Source of the DNA: Lelliottia wanjuensis
GTDB lineage: Bacteria; Pseudomonadota; Gammaproteobacteria; Enterobacterales; Enterobacteriaceae
NCBI RefSeq assembly: GCF_030238365.1
Contig: NZ_JASSOT010000063.1
Span: 62,001 to 126,000 of the forward strand
Length of the DNA: 64,000 nucleotides
Reading direction: 5' to 3'
Below the pieces are notes generated by a model, which was not told where the DNA came from, made no database searches, and saw nothing but the letters and a program-made list of their open reading frames with translations. Both the position numbers and the translations under genes were made by a program. This document shows, piece by piece, positions 8,905 through 16,763 of this stretch. Position 1 is the first letter of the stretch, and every line of letters begins with the position of its first letter.

Positions 8905-9264
8905 TTAGCCCTGGATAATCAGTTCGCGGCCCACGCGGGCTTCGATTTTGCAGTACTTCCACAGTTTGCTGCCGCCCTCGCCCACCGGCGTGGTGCGGAA
9001 CAGGTTGCAGACGGCTGCGACGTTCTCCAGTTTCTCGGCGTCCGCCAGCACGTAGGTGGTCCAGGGGGCGGTGGTGGACGGGCCGACCATGAGCTGGTCG
9101 TCATCCATGTTGCCGATGACGCGAATGCCTGGCGTCTCTTCGATCCCTTTCATCATCACGCCGAAAGCGCCCCACACCTGTTTGGCTTCCGCCGGGCTGG
9201 CGTCGAAAAAGTTCTGATTCACCCCGATGCAAAACAGCACGCGTAACGTTGTTGACTGGCTCAT
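8905..9264 (-). CDS. iacB: Small IAA-pathway protein of unknown fold
   Basis: Protein of 119 residues with no motif I recognise; one domain without signal peptide or membrane segment. It resembles ferredoxin-like dimeric alpha/beta barrel proteins in size and in its N-terminal strand LRVLFCIGVNQNFF, but that is impression only. A strong AAGGAG lies ahead of the ATG. Its position between iacA and iacI corresponds to iacB, reported as required for IAA breakdown. Confidence 0.72.
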   Translation of the reverse strand: MSQSTTLRVLFCIGVNQNFFDASPAEAKQVWGAFGVMMKGIEETPGIRVIGNMDDDQLMVGPSTTAPWTTYVLADAEKLENVAAVCNLFRTTPVGEGGSKLWKYCKIEARVGRELIIQG

Positions 9265-9287
9265 CTGTTGCTCCTTACGTTAAAAAA

Positions 9288-10415
9288 TCACAAGTAACCG
9301 GGCAGCGGTTTGCCGCCGAAAAAGACCGTACCGGCGTTGAGGTACGAGAGATCGCCCATAAAGGCGTGCTGGGTGATCACCATGGTGTCGCGGACAAAAC
9401 GCTGCAGCGGGCTGGAGAGCGTGACGCCGCCCATGCCGTTCAGCGCCAGCGCCTGACGCGCTACGTCGGCGGCGACGCGGGTGACGTGGGTCGACGAGAG
9501 TCTGAGCGCATTAATCTGCTCGCAGCTCGCGTCGTCCCCGGCCAGCAGGCTCTGCCAAACGTCGTCGATGGCTTCGTAGAACCAGGCGCGGGCGGAGCGC
9601 AGTTCGGCTTCGCAGCGGGCAATTTGCATCTGCGCCTGCTGGCGGTCGGCCAGACGCGGCGCGCCGGTCACCGACTGCTGACGATGGGCGATGGCGTAGA
9701 TTTCGTTGAGCGCCGCGCGGGCCACGCCGAGTGCCACCACGGAGAGCACCTGGGTCGCGAGCGACAGCACCGGATAGCGGTACAGCGGCCCCTCGAGATT
9801 CAGCACCCCGCCGCGAATGAAGGTCCACTCGTGAGGGACGAAAACATCGTTGACCACCAGATCGTGGCTGCCGGTTCCGGCGAGGCCGACCGTGTCCCAG
9901 ACGGGATCGATCTGCACGCTGGCCCGTGGCAGAACCGCCATGCGCGGCAGGGCCTGATCGGCGTCCGGCAAAATTCCGACGCCCAGCACCGAGGCACCCA
10001 TGCTGCCGCTGGCAAAGCTCCAGCGTCCGCTGACGCGGTATCCGCCGTCGGCCTGAGTGGCTTTTTGCGTCGGGAAGATCCCGCCCGCAAAGACCACGTC
10101 CGGCCCGTCGCGGTAGAGCTCCTGCAGGGTGTCAGGCGGCAGCGCGCCGAGGTAAAACGGGCTCATGCCGAAACTCGCCACCCAGCCTGCGGAGCCGTCG
10201 GCAGTGGAGATTTGCTCCACCAGCTCGCAAAACTGCGCCGGGGAGCATTCGTCGCCGCCGTAGATTTTCGGCACCAGCGCGCGGTAGACGCCCACCTGTC
10301 TGAAACGGGCGATGATGTCGTCAGAGATATGACGTTGATGCTCAAACTCCCGGCTGCGAGCCGCGACATCACTCAGAAGCGGAACAAGTTCTTCACGAAC
10401 AGGAATGGCAGACAT
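9288..10415 (-). CDS. iacA: Indole-3-acetate monooxygenase, acyl-CoA-dehydrogenase fold
   Basis: Flavin-dependent oxygenase of 375 residues with an acyl-CoA dehydrogenase-like fold, the family of two-component monooxygenases. Visible features are the N-terminal helical part (RHISDDIIARFRQVGVYRAL), the beta domain around GSHDLVVNDVFVPHEW and a C-terminal helical domain. In characterised iac systems IacA performs the first attack on IAA, giving 2-hydroxy-IAA, and turns indole into indigo. The ATG at 10413-10415 has GGAGG 7 bases upstream; a longer frame adds 22 residues without a site. Needs reduced flavin, probably from IacG. Confidence 0.85.
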   Translation of the reverse strand: MSAIPVREELVPLLSDVAARSREFEHQRHISDDIIARFRQVGVYRALVPKIYGGDECSPAQFCELVEQISTADGSAGWVASFGMSPFYLGALPPDTLQELYRDGPDVVFAGGIFPTQKATQADGGYRVSGRWSFASGSMGASVLGVGILPDADQALPRMAVLPRASVQIDPVWDTVGLAGTGSHDLVVNDVFVPHEWTFIRGGVLNLEGPLYRYPVLSLATQVLSVVALGVARAALNEIYAIAHRQQSVTGAPRLADRQQAQMQIARCEAELRSARAWFYEAIDDVWQSLLAGDDASCEQINALRLSSTHVTRVAADVARQALALNGMGGVTLSSPLQRFVRDTMVITQHAFMGDLSYLNAGTVFFGGKPLPGYL

Positions 10416-10467
10416 GGCGTCCTCCGAAAAGGGTTGTGCGGTGTGCGCAAGGCGAGCGCGGCCGCAA

Positions 10468-10480
10468 TGAGTCGTACTCA
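10468..10480. repeat. Short inverted repeat between iacH and iacA
   Basis: TGAGTCGTACTCA has perfect 5-base arms around a 3-base centre. It lies in the 93-base gap between the iacH stop and the iacA start, the widest gap inside the operon. It could shape the mRNA between the two genes. No U-tract follows, so it is not a terminator. Confidence 0.35.
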
Positions 10481-10508
10481 CTGAGTCATCGGGTAAGAAA
10501 AACGGGAA

Positions 10509-11633
10509 TTACGCTTGTCGTCGGCCCGTGAGCCACTCGACGGCCTGCACCAGCAGCCCGTCGTGGCCTTTGGCGGCAATCAGCTGGAGTGAAACCGGAC
10601 GCCCGCGCAGTTCAGCCACAGTAAGCGTGATGGCCGGATGACCGCTGAGGTTGAACGGCCTGACCAGCCGCGTGAGGTTGACCACGCCGAGCGGATCGGC
10701 GGCTTCCTCGAGCGTCGGCGGCAGTTCCGGCAGCGTCGCCAGCGCCAGCAGCGGGGTTTTTGCTAGCAGTGCGTCGACCTGCGTGGTGAAGGTTGCGCGT
10801 ATCTGTTCGGCGGTATCGAGCGCTTCGGCGCTGACGTCCGCCCCGGCGCGGATACGCGAGGCGACGTCTGGAGAAACCTGATTGCCAGCCAGCAGCGGGC
10901 TGAACGCCTGCCAGTTTTCGTGGCTGATGAGGGTTAAGCCTGCCCGGTGGGCATCATTGAGATTCGGGAGCTGCGCCTGTTGCGGCGTCACGCCCTGCTG
11001 TTCAAGGAAATTGAGAAGCGTTGCGTCGATGTCTTCTGACGCGGCGGAGATAAACGCCATCGCCGGAAGCGCGTCCAGCGGCTCGCCGACGGATACGGAA
11101 AGCCGGGTCATCGCCTGGCGTAATACCGCGGCGTCGCTCGCAAAAACGCCGACACAGTCGAGAGAGCTTTGGGCAGGCATCACGCCGTCACGGCTGAGCA
11201 CGCCGAAGCCGGGTTTGAATCCGAGAATTCCGCAGCAGGCGGCGGGCATTCTGACGGAGCCGCCGGTGTCGGTGCCCAGCGAAAAATCGACGTCACCGGA
11301 GGCGACCACGGCGGCAGAGCCGCTGGACGAGCCGCCCGGAATCAGCGCCGGATAGCGCGGGTTGACCGGCGTGCCGCTCCAGGGATTAATCCCGGTGACG
11401 CCAAACGCCAGCTCATGCAGCGTAGTTTTGCCCGTCAGCTGGCAACGTTTTTCGAGTAACGTCGATACGACGCTGGCGTGTTGCCCGGCAACCGGGACAT
11501 CTGCCAGCGCCGGACAGCCTGCGCGGGTCTGATGCCCGGCGACGTCCAGGGTGTCTTTCACCGCGAATCGCAGGTCGCCCTCGCCGAGGACGAATTGCTC
11601 AACGTAACCATTGCTCTCATAAACTGGCTTCAT
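10509..11633 (-). CDS. iacH: Amidase-signature hydrolase of the IAA pathway
   Basis: Amidase-signature enzyme of 374 residues. The Ser-cisSer-Lys triad is visible: K26 in AVKDTLD, the cis-serine in GGSSSGSAA near residue 103 and the nucleophile S126 in GTDTGGSVR. It is the first gene after the intergenic promoter region and matches iacH, placed by others in opening or trimming of oxidised indole intermediates. It is shorter than GatA-type amidases (about 480) but normal for this group. Indole-3-acetamide hydrolysis to IAA is the main alternative. Confidence 0.8.
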   Translation of the reverse strand: MKPVYESNGYVEQFVLGEGDLRFAVKDTLDVAGHQTRAGCPALADVPVAGQHASVVSTLLEKRCQLTGKTTLHELAFGVTGINPWSGTPVNPRYPALIPGGSSSGSAAVVASGDVDFSLGTDTGGSVRMPAACCGILGFKPGFGVLSRDGVMPAQSSLDCVGVFASDAAVLRQAMTRLSVSVGEPLDALPAMAFISAASEDIDATLLNFLEQQGVTPQQAQLPNLNDAHRAGLTLISHENWQAFSPLLAGNQVSPDVASRIRAGADVSAEALDTAEQIRATFTTQVDALLAKTPLLALATLPELPPTLEEAADPLGVVNLTRLVRPFNLSGHPAITLTVAELRGRPVSLQLIAAKGHDGLLVQAVEWLTGRRQA

Positions 11634-11966
11634 GATTGATACCTTAACCAGAAAAAGTGAATCATATTCAGGCTGGCAGTCACTGCTGCCTTTTTGTCCT
11701 GACTAACGTTAGGTCAATCATGGAAGAATTAGATGAAAATTCAAGTAATCTTTCACGTTAATTTTACGCTGACGCAACATTTTATTAACCTTTAACTCTG
11801 CAAGGTTACTGATTCAGGATGATGAAAAATAAGACAAAACGGCGGGAACGGGAAAGGGATGCCGCCCTGAGAACTCAGCGCGGCATAAGCATTTTATTAG
11901 TGAAATTACAGAGAGTTAGAGAGAAAGACTACGGAGTTCACAAATTTGTCATCGGATAATTTGACC
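11634..11966 (-). promoter_or_regulatory. iac operon control region with candidate IacR operator
   Basis: AT-rich 333-base gap between iacR and iacH. A perfect 10-base palindrome CTAACGTTAG at 11703-11712 is embedded in a wider near-symmetric TGAC...GTCA context, about 70 bases before iacH, and overlaps a TTGACC box read on the minus strand (complement of 11712-11717). MarR proteins bind palindromes of this kind, so it is a good candidate for IacR. No convincing -10 box was found. Confidence 0.5.
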
Positions 11967-12440
11967 TCACAGTTCGTTGAGGTTATCCAGTACTTTGGCG
12001 AGTGAAAGATTCATCTTATCGACCTGCGACACACTCATCCCTTTGAAGCCTTTTTCGAACACTTTTTCGGTCAGGGCGTAGGCTTCTTCCACTTTTTTCA
12101 GACCGGCCTCCGTAAGCATCACTTCGGTGACGCGCGCGTCCTGTTCGCTGCTGGCGGTGGTCACCAGACCGTCATCGCGCAGCCGCCCGACGATTTTGGT
12201 GATGGTCGGCATTTTCGCCATCGCGTATTCAGAAATTTGCGAAATGCTGGCTTTACCGTACTGGTGCGTGACCATCAGCACCCGAAAGCGAGACACGTCC
12301 AGCTGGGCTTTTTTCAGTGTGATTTCCATAATTTGCGTGTAGCGCGCATAAACATTCACGATCCAGTAGAACGGAAACGCTTCGCGATGAAAGGCGGGAT
12401 CGTCAGGTGCGCCGTCCGGGGTATTTTTTAGAGTTGTCAT
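11967..12440 (-). CDS. iacR: MarR-family regulator of the IAA cluster
   Basis: Winged-helix repressor of 157 residues. The recognition region reads KASISQISEYAMAKMPTITKIVGRLRDDGLV, split here as KASISQISEYAM then AKMPTITKIVGRLR, followed by wing residues SSEQDARVTEV. The ATG at 12438-12440 has AAGGA upstream; a TTG five codons earlier is unlikely. It lies upstream of iacH in the same direction and is known in other iac clusters to respond to IAA. It may also act on the divergent permease at 12811. Confidence 0.82.
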   Translation of the reverse strand: MTTLKNTPDGAPDDPAFHREAFPFYWIVNVYARYTQIMEITLKKAQLDVSRFRVLMVTHQYGKASISQISEYAMAKMPTITKIVGRLRDDGLVTTASSEQDARVTEVMLTEAGLKKVEEAYALTEKVFEKGFKGMSVSQVDKMNLSLAKVLDNLNEL

Positions 12441-12606
12441 GCGTTTCCTTACCAAAAAGAGCGTCAGAGTGAACGATTATACCCCGCGATCCGGCGGCGA
12501 CTAAGCCTATCTGAGAGCGTGCTGAAACGTATAAGAGATCCCGATCGCATTATGATTCAAAATTGCTGGCTGATTAACAATTACGTATCATTTTTTACAC
12601 ATTGCA

Positions 12607-12636
12607 TTGACGATTGCGGTGGCTATTTTCTATACG
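12607..12636 (+). promoter_or_regulatory. Candidate sigma-70 promoter for the ACS permease
   Basis: TTGACG at 12607-12612 and TATACG at 12631-12636 are 18 bases apart and point towards the permease gene at 12811. Transcripts from here would run through the ERIC element. Confidence 0.4.
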
Positions 12637-12660
12637 TTTAGCGGACCTGTACGACAATTC

Positions 12661-12787
12661 TATACCCTAAATAATTCAAGTTGCAGGAAGGCGGCAAGGG
12701 AGTGAATCCCCAGGAGCTTACTCAAGTAAGTGACTGGGGTGAACGAGCGCAGCTAACGCACCTGCAGCTTGAAGTATGACGGGTATA
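12661..12787. repeat. ERIC element
   Basis: A 127-base imperfect palindrome starting TATACCC and ending GGGTATA. The core contains GTGAATCCCCAGGAGCTTAC and AAGTAAGTGACTGGGGTGA, the sequences used to define the enterobacterial repetitive intergenic consensus. It is full length and lies just upstream of the permease ribosome site, so it would be transcribed into the leader of that gene. Confidence 0.93.
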
Positions 12788-12810
12788 ATAATCGCAATGT
12801 GGAGCATTTC

Positions 12811-14193
12811 ATGAACCAACGTTCTTCTGTGGAGCAGACGCGCCCGCCGTCGTCTGCGCCCGACGCTCTGGACCCTCGCCAGCAGGCCGTGATCAAAAAG
12901 CTGTTCCGTCGGCTGATTGTATTTTTATTTATTCTGTTCGTTTTTTCCTACCTCGATCGCATCAACATTGGCTTTGCCGGTCTGACGATGGGCAAAGATC
13001 TGGGCCTGACCAGCACCATGTTTGGCCTCGCCACCACCCTGTTCTACGTGATGTACGTGATTTGCGGCATTCCGAGCAACATCATGCTGAGTATCGTCGG
13101 CGCGCGGCGCTGGATTGCGGTGCTAATGGTGGTGTGGGGCATCGCCTCCACCGCCACCATGTTCGCCACCGGGCCGAACAGTTTGTACGTCCTGCGCATG
13201 CTGGTCGGGATCGCCGAAGCGGGCTTTTTACCGGGCCTGTTGCTCTACTTAACCTACTGGTTCCCGGCCCATTACCGCGCTCGCGCCAACGCGCTGTTTA
13301 TGATTGCGATGCCGGTGACGATGGCGCTCGGATCGCTGGCTTCCGGCTACATTCTCAATATGGACGGCCTGCTGAATCTGAAGGGCTGGCAGTGGCTGTT
13401 CCTGCTGGAGGGCTTCCCGTCCGTGCTGCTCGGTCTGGTGGTCTGGTTCTGGCTGGATGACAGCCCGTCGAAGGCCAAATGGCTGACCGAGGATGACAAA
13501 GCGTGCCTCGCGGAGATGCTGGAAGCGGATAAAATCGCCGCCAGTAAAACCCAGCTGGAAGCGAATACCCTGCCCCAGCGCAGCGTGGCGCGCGAACTGT
13601 TCACACCGATTATTATTCTCTACACGGTGGCCTATTTCTGTCTCACCAATACGCTGAGCGCCCTGAGCGTCTGGACGCCGCTGATCCTGCGCAGCTTCAA
13701 CGAAACCAGCAGCAACGTCACCATCGGTTTGCTGAGCGCCATTCCACAGGTGTGTACGATTGTGGCGATGGTCTGGTGGAGTAAACGCTCCGATCGCCTG
13801 AACGAGCGCAAAATCCACACCCTGCTGCCGTATCTCTTTGCCGCCGCAGGCTGGATGTTAACCGCCTCGAGTACCCATGCGATGCTGCAGTTTACCGGCA
13901 TTGTGATGGCGTCGGCAGGCGCGTTTGCGGCGATGGTGATCTTCTGGACCACGCCGGACCGCTTTATCTCTCTGCGCGCTCGCGCGGTGGGGATCGCGGT
14001 GATCAACGCCACCGGGATGACCGGGGCGGCGCTGGGGCCGCTGCTGATGGGCTGGATGAAAGACGTCACCGGGAACTTCAACGCCGGGATCTTTATGGTG
14101 GCCGGATTCCTGGTGCTGGGCGCGCTGATTATCGCCCTGATCCCGATGAGCAAAACCGCTGTGCAAAAAGCTGCCGCCCCACTCTCGACTTGA
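12811..14193 (+). CDS. MFS permease, anion:cation symporter family
   Basis: Twelve-segment permease of 460 residues. YLDRINIGFAGLTMGKDLGL after the first helix is the hallmark of the ACS branch (phthalate, tartrate, hexuronate and glucarate carriers). Start chosen at MNQRSSVEQ with GGAG 8 bases upstream; the longer frame begins inside the ERIC element. It is divergent from iacR, so uptake of indole-3-acetate or another organic acid under IacR control is possible but unproven. Confidence 0.82.
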   Translation: MNQRSSVEQTRPPSSAPDALDPRQQAVIKKLFRRLIVFLFILFVFSYLDRINIGFAGLTMGKDLGLTSTMFGLATTLFYVMYVICGIPSNIMLSIVGARRWIAVLMVVWGIASTATMFATGPNSLYVLRMLVGIAEAGFLPGLLLYLTYWFPAHYRARANALFMIAMPVTMALGSLASGYILNMDGLLNLKGWQWLFLLEGFPSVLLGLVVWFWLDDSPSKAKWLTEDDKACLAEMLEADKIAASKTQLEANTLPQRSVARELFTPIIILYTVAYFCLTNTLSALSVWTPLILRSFNETSSNVTIGLLSAIPQVCTIVAMVWWSKRSDRLNERKIHTLLPYLFAAAGWMLTASSTHAMLQFTGIVMASAGAFAAMVIFWTTPDRFISLRARAVGIAVINATGMTGAALGPLLMGWMKDVTGNFNAGIFMVAGFLVLGALIIALIPMSKTAVQKAAAPLST

Positions 14194-14224
14194 CTTATTA
14201 TGTAAAAAAGATACTTTTCAGGAC

Positions 14225-15205
14225 ATGAAGAAAATCCTGATTATCGTCCCTGACGGCGGCATGTTGTTCGAAGCCGCCGGTATCGCAGACATTCTGATGC
14301 AGGCCAACCAGCTCCATCCGGAAGGCCTCGCCCAGCCTCGCTATCGCATTATTATCGCCACCACCCAGCCGCATCAGGTGATCCACGGCCAGTCCGGATT
14401 AAACCTGCTGGCGGACTATCGCCTGCCGGAGCTGGATCCGCGTGAACCGCTCGACACCATCATCATTACCGGTCGCGGGATGAACGAGCTGGAGAGCACC
14501 GCGGTGGTGGACTGGCTGCATCTGGCCGCCCCGCACGCCCGGCGCATCGCCTCGATTTGCGGCGGCGCGTTGCTGCTGGCGCAGAGCGGTTTACTCGACG
14601 GTCGCCGCGCCACCACTCACTGGCGGCTGCTGGAGACGATGCAAAAAACCTGGCCTGCCATCAAAGTCGAAGGCGGCCCGCTCTATATTCAGGACGGTCC
14701 GATCTGGACCTCTGGCGGCGTGAGCTCGGGGTTTGATCTGACGCTGGCGCTGGTCGAAGAGGATTACGGTTTTAGCCTGGCGCGCGACGTGGCCCAGGAT
14801 CTGGTCATGTACCTGCGCCGCCCCGGCGGGCAGCTGCAGTTCAGCCGCTACAACCTGCACCAGTCCAGCAGTTCCGGGCCGATCGGCGAACTCCAGACCT
14901 GGATTTTGAACCATCTCACGGACGATCTTTGCGTCGAAAAACTGGCGGAACAGGCGGCGATGAGTCCACGCAATTTCACCCGCGTCTTTACGCGCGAAAC
15001 CGGGGCGTCCCCGGCGCGTTACGTGATGGAAGCCCGCCTCGCCGCGGCCCGTCAGCTGCTGGAGCAGACCAGCGAACCGCTGGAGCGCATCGCGGAGCAG
15101 AGCGGGTTTGGCACCAGCATCAACCTCAGGCGCGTGTTTGAGAAACAGCTCCACCTCACTCCCGGCGAGTATCGCCAGCGCTTCCACTGCCGCAAAATGG
15201 CGTAA
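14225..15205 (+). CDS. GlxA-type AraC-family regulator
   Basis: Regulator of 326 residues with an N-terminal DJ-1/PfpI-like domain (ILIIVPDGGMLFEAAG; ASICGGALLLAQSGLLDG with cysteine 112 at the nucleophile elbow position) and a C-terminal AraC domain with two helix-turn-helix units (VEKLAEQAAMSPRNFTRVF and LERIAEQSGFGTSINLRRVF). The family senses metabolites through the first domain, usually without enzyme activity. It sits 31 bases after the permease and 78 bases before a GAPDH gene on the same strand; either could be its target. Confidence 0.83.
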   Translation: MKKILIIVPDGGMLFEAAGIADILMQANQLHPEGLAQPRYRIIIATTQPHQVIHGQSGLNLLADYRLPELDPREPLDTIIITGRGMNELESTAVVDWLHLAAPHARRIASICGGALLLAQSGLLDGRRATTHWRLLETMQKTWPAIKVEGGPLYIQDGPIWTSGGVSSGFDLTLALVEEDYGFSLARDVAQDLVMYLRRPGGQLQFSRYNLHQSSSSGPIGELQTWILNHLTDDLCVEKLAEQAAMSPRNFTRVFTRETGASPARYVMEARLAAARQLLEQTSEPLERIAEQSGFGTSINLRRVFEKQLHLTPGEYRQRFHCRKMA

Positions 15206-15283
15206 TGTGATCCTTTTTTGTCATTTACGCCAACCGGCCTGACGCCTACAGTGACTCCAGACACCACAGTTAAGGAGTGCATC

Positions 15284-16294
15284 ATGGTTAAGGTCGGTAT
15301 TAATGGTTTCGGCAGAATTGGACGCAACTTCCTGCGCACTGCCCTCGGCAATCCGGACATTGAGATCGTGGCGATTAACGATCTGACGGACAGTAAAACC
15401 CTCGCTCATCTGCTGAAATACGACTCCCTGCTCGGGACGCTGCCGGTGCCCGTAGAGGCTGCCGAGAATCATCTGCAGGTGGATGGCAAACGGATTACGG
15501 TCTTCAGCGAGCGCGACCCGGCGAATATTGCGTGGCGCAGCGTCGACGTGGATGTGGTGATTGAGGCCACCGGTTTCTTCACCGACCGCGAGAAAGCAGC
15601 GGTGCATATCACCAGCGGCGGTGCGAAACGGGTCATCATCTCCGCGCCGGGTAAGAACGACGATTTGACGGTGGTGATGGGCGTGAACCATCAGCTGTAC
15701 GATCCGGCGCAGCATTTTGTGGTGAGTAACGGGAGCTGCACGACCAACGGTCTGGCCCCGGCGGCGCAGGTGCTGCATCAGCACTTCGGCATCGAGCATG
15801 GCCTGATGAACACCACTCACGCCTATACCAACAGCCAGGCGCTGCACGACCAGCCTGAGAAAGATCTGCGCGGTGCGCGCGCGGCGGCGCTGTCGATTGT
15901 CCCTTACTCCAGCGGCGCGGCAAAAGCGCTCGGGAAGGTGATCCCAGAGCTCGACGGGCGTCTGACCGGGTATTCATTGCGCGTCCCGGTGCCGGTGGTA
16001 TCGATTGTCGATCTGACGGTGACCCTGAGCCGGGAGGTGACGGTTGAAGAGGTGAATAACGCGTTTCGTGAAGCGGCGTCTTCTGGGCCTCTGAAAGGCA
16101 TTCTGGGGTACAGCGATGAACCGTTGGTCTCGAGCGATTATCAGGGCGATCCGCGCTCATCAATTATCGACGGGCTTTCTACGCTGGTGATTGGCGGGAA
16201 TATGGTGAAGATCCTCGCATGGTATGACAACGAGTGGGGCTTCTCGAACCGCCTGGTGGATTTGGCGGTGCTGATGGATGAGAAAGGGGTGTAA
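15284..16294 (+). CDS. Type I glyceraldehyde-3-phosphate dehydrogenase paralog
   Basis: Complete GAPDH of 336 residues: INGFGRIGRN Rossmann motif, catalytic C152 in SCTTN, H179 in THAYT, and the C-terminal WYDNEWGFSNR. AAGGAG precedes the ATG at 15284; the longer frame has no site. It is more divergent than the highly conserved housekeeping gapA I would expect, and lies in accessory DNA after an AraC-type regulator, so it is probably a second copy of the gapC kind. Whether it oxidises glyceraldehyde-3-phosphate or another aldehyde phosphate cannot be told. Confidence 0.85.
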   Translation: MVKVGINGFGRIGRNFLRTALGNPDIEIVAINDLTDSKTLAHLLKYDSLLGTLPVPVEAAENHLQVDGKRITVFSERDPANIAWRSVDVDVVIEATGFFTDREKAAVHITSGGAKRVIISAPGKNDDLTVVMGVNHQLYDPAQHFVVSNGSCTTNGLAPAAQVLHQHFGIEHGLMNTTHAYTNSQALHDQPEKDLRGARAAALSIVPYSSGAAKALGKVIPELDGRLTGYSLRVPVPVVSIVDLTVTLSREVTVEEVNNAFREAASSGPLKGILGYSDEPLVSSDYQGDPRSSIIDGLSTLVIGGNMVKILAWYDNEWGFSNRLVDLAVLMDEKGV

Positions 16295-16300
16295 ACAGAA

Positions 16301-16740
16301 AAGCCGGGTGGCGGCTGTGCCTTACCCGGCCTACGTTTTGATTTTGTAGGCCCGGTAAGCGCAGCGCCACCGGGCGAATTCAGGCTCGGGTGCCAGCCAA
16401 CATGTCGGGTGGCGGCTTCGCCTTACCCGGCCTACGTTTTGATTTTGTAGGCCCGGTAAGCGCAGCGCCACCGGGCGAATTCAGGCCTGGGTGCCAATCA
16501 ACATGTCGGGTGGCGGCTGCGCCTTACGCGACCTACATTTTGATTTTGTAGGCCCGGTAAGCGAAGCGCCACCGGGCGAATTCAGGCCTGGGTGCCAATC
16601 AACATGTCGGGTGGCGGCTGCGCCTTACCCGACCTACGTTTTGATTTTGTAGGCCCGGTAAGCGCAGCGCCACCGGGCGAATTCAGGCTCGGGTGCCAAC
16701 CAACATGTCGGGTGGCGGCTTCGCCTTACCCGACCTACGA
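16301..16740. repeat. Tandem REP/BIME array, 101-base period
   Basis: GGGTGGCGGCT recurs at 16306, 16407, 16508, 16609 and 16710, exactly 101 bases apart. Each unit pairs a REP-like sequence with its inverted partner (GTAGGCCCGGTAAGCGCAGC ... GCCACCGGGCG) around a short AT-rich loop, plus a linker GAATTCAGGC...CAACATGTC. Four full units and a partial fifth fill the gap between the convergent GAPDH and MFS genes. Units differ at only a few bases, suggesting recent expansion or gene conversion. Confidence 0.92.
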
Positions 16741-16763
16741 AATCGCAAAATCCATGAACCACA

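Noticed and set aside
9249-10484. Long plus-strand open frame (411 codons) opposite iacA
   Set aside because: Antisense shadow of iacA; rich in Arg, Ala, His and Gly with no domain, and no ribosome site. High GC at third positions opens such frames.
12661-12787. Insertion sequence or attachment site
   Set aside because: Size and core sequence identify an ERIC element; no transposase or integrase adjoins.
16301-16740. CRISPR array
   Set aside because: The 101-base units are repeated in full with no variable spacers and each holds an internal REP palindrome; no cas genes nearby.
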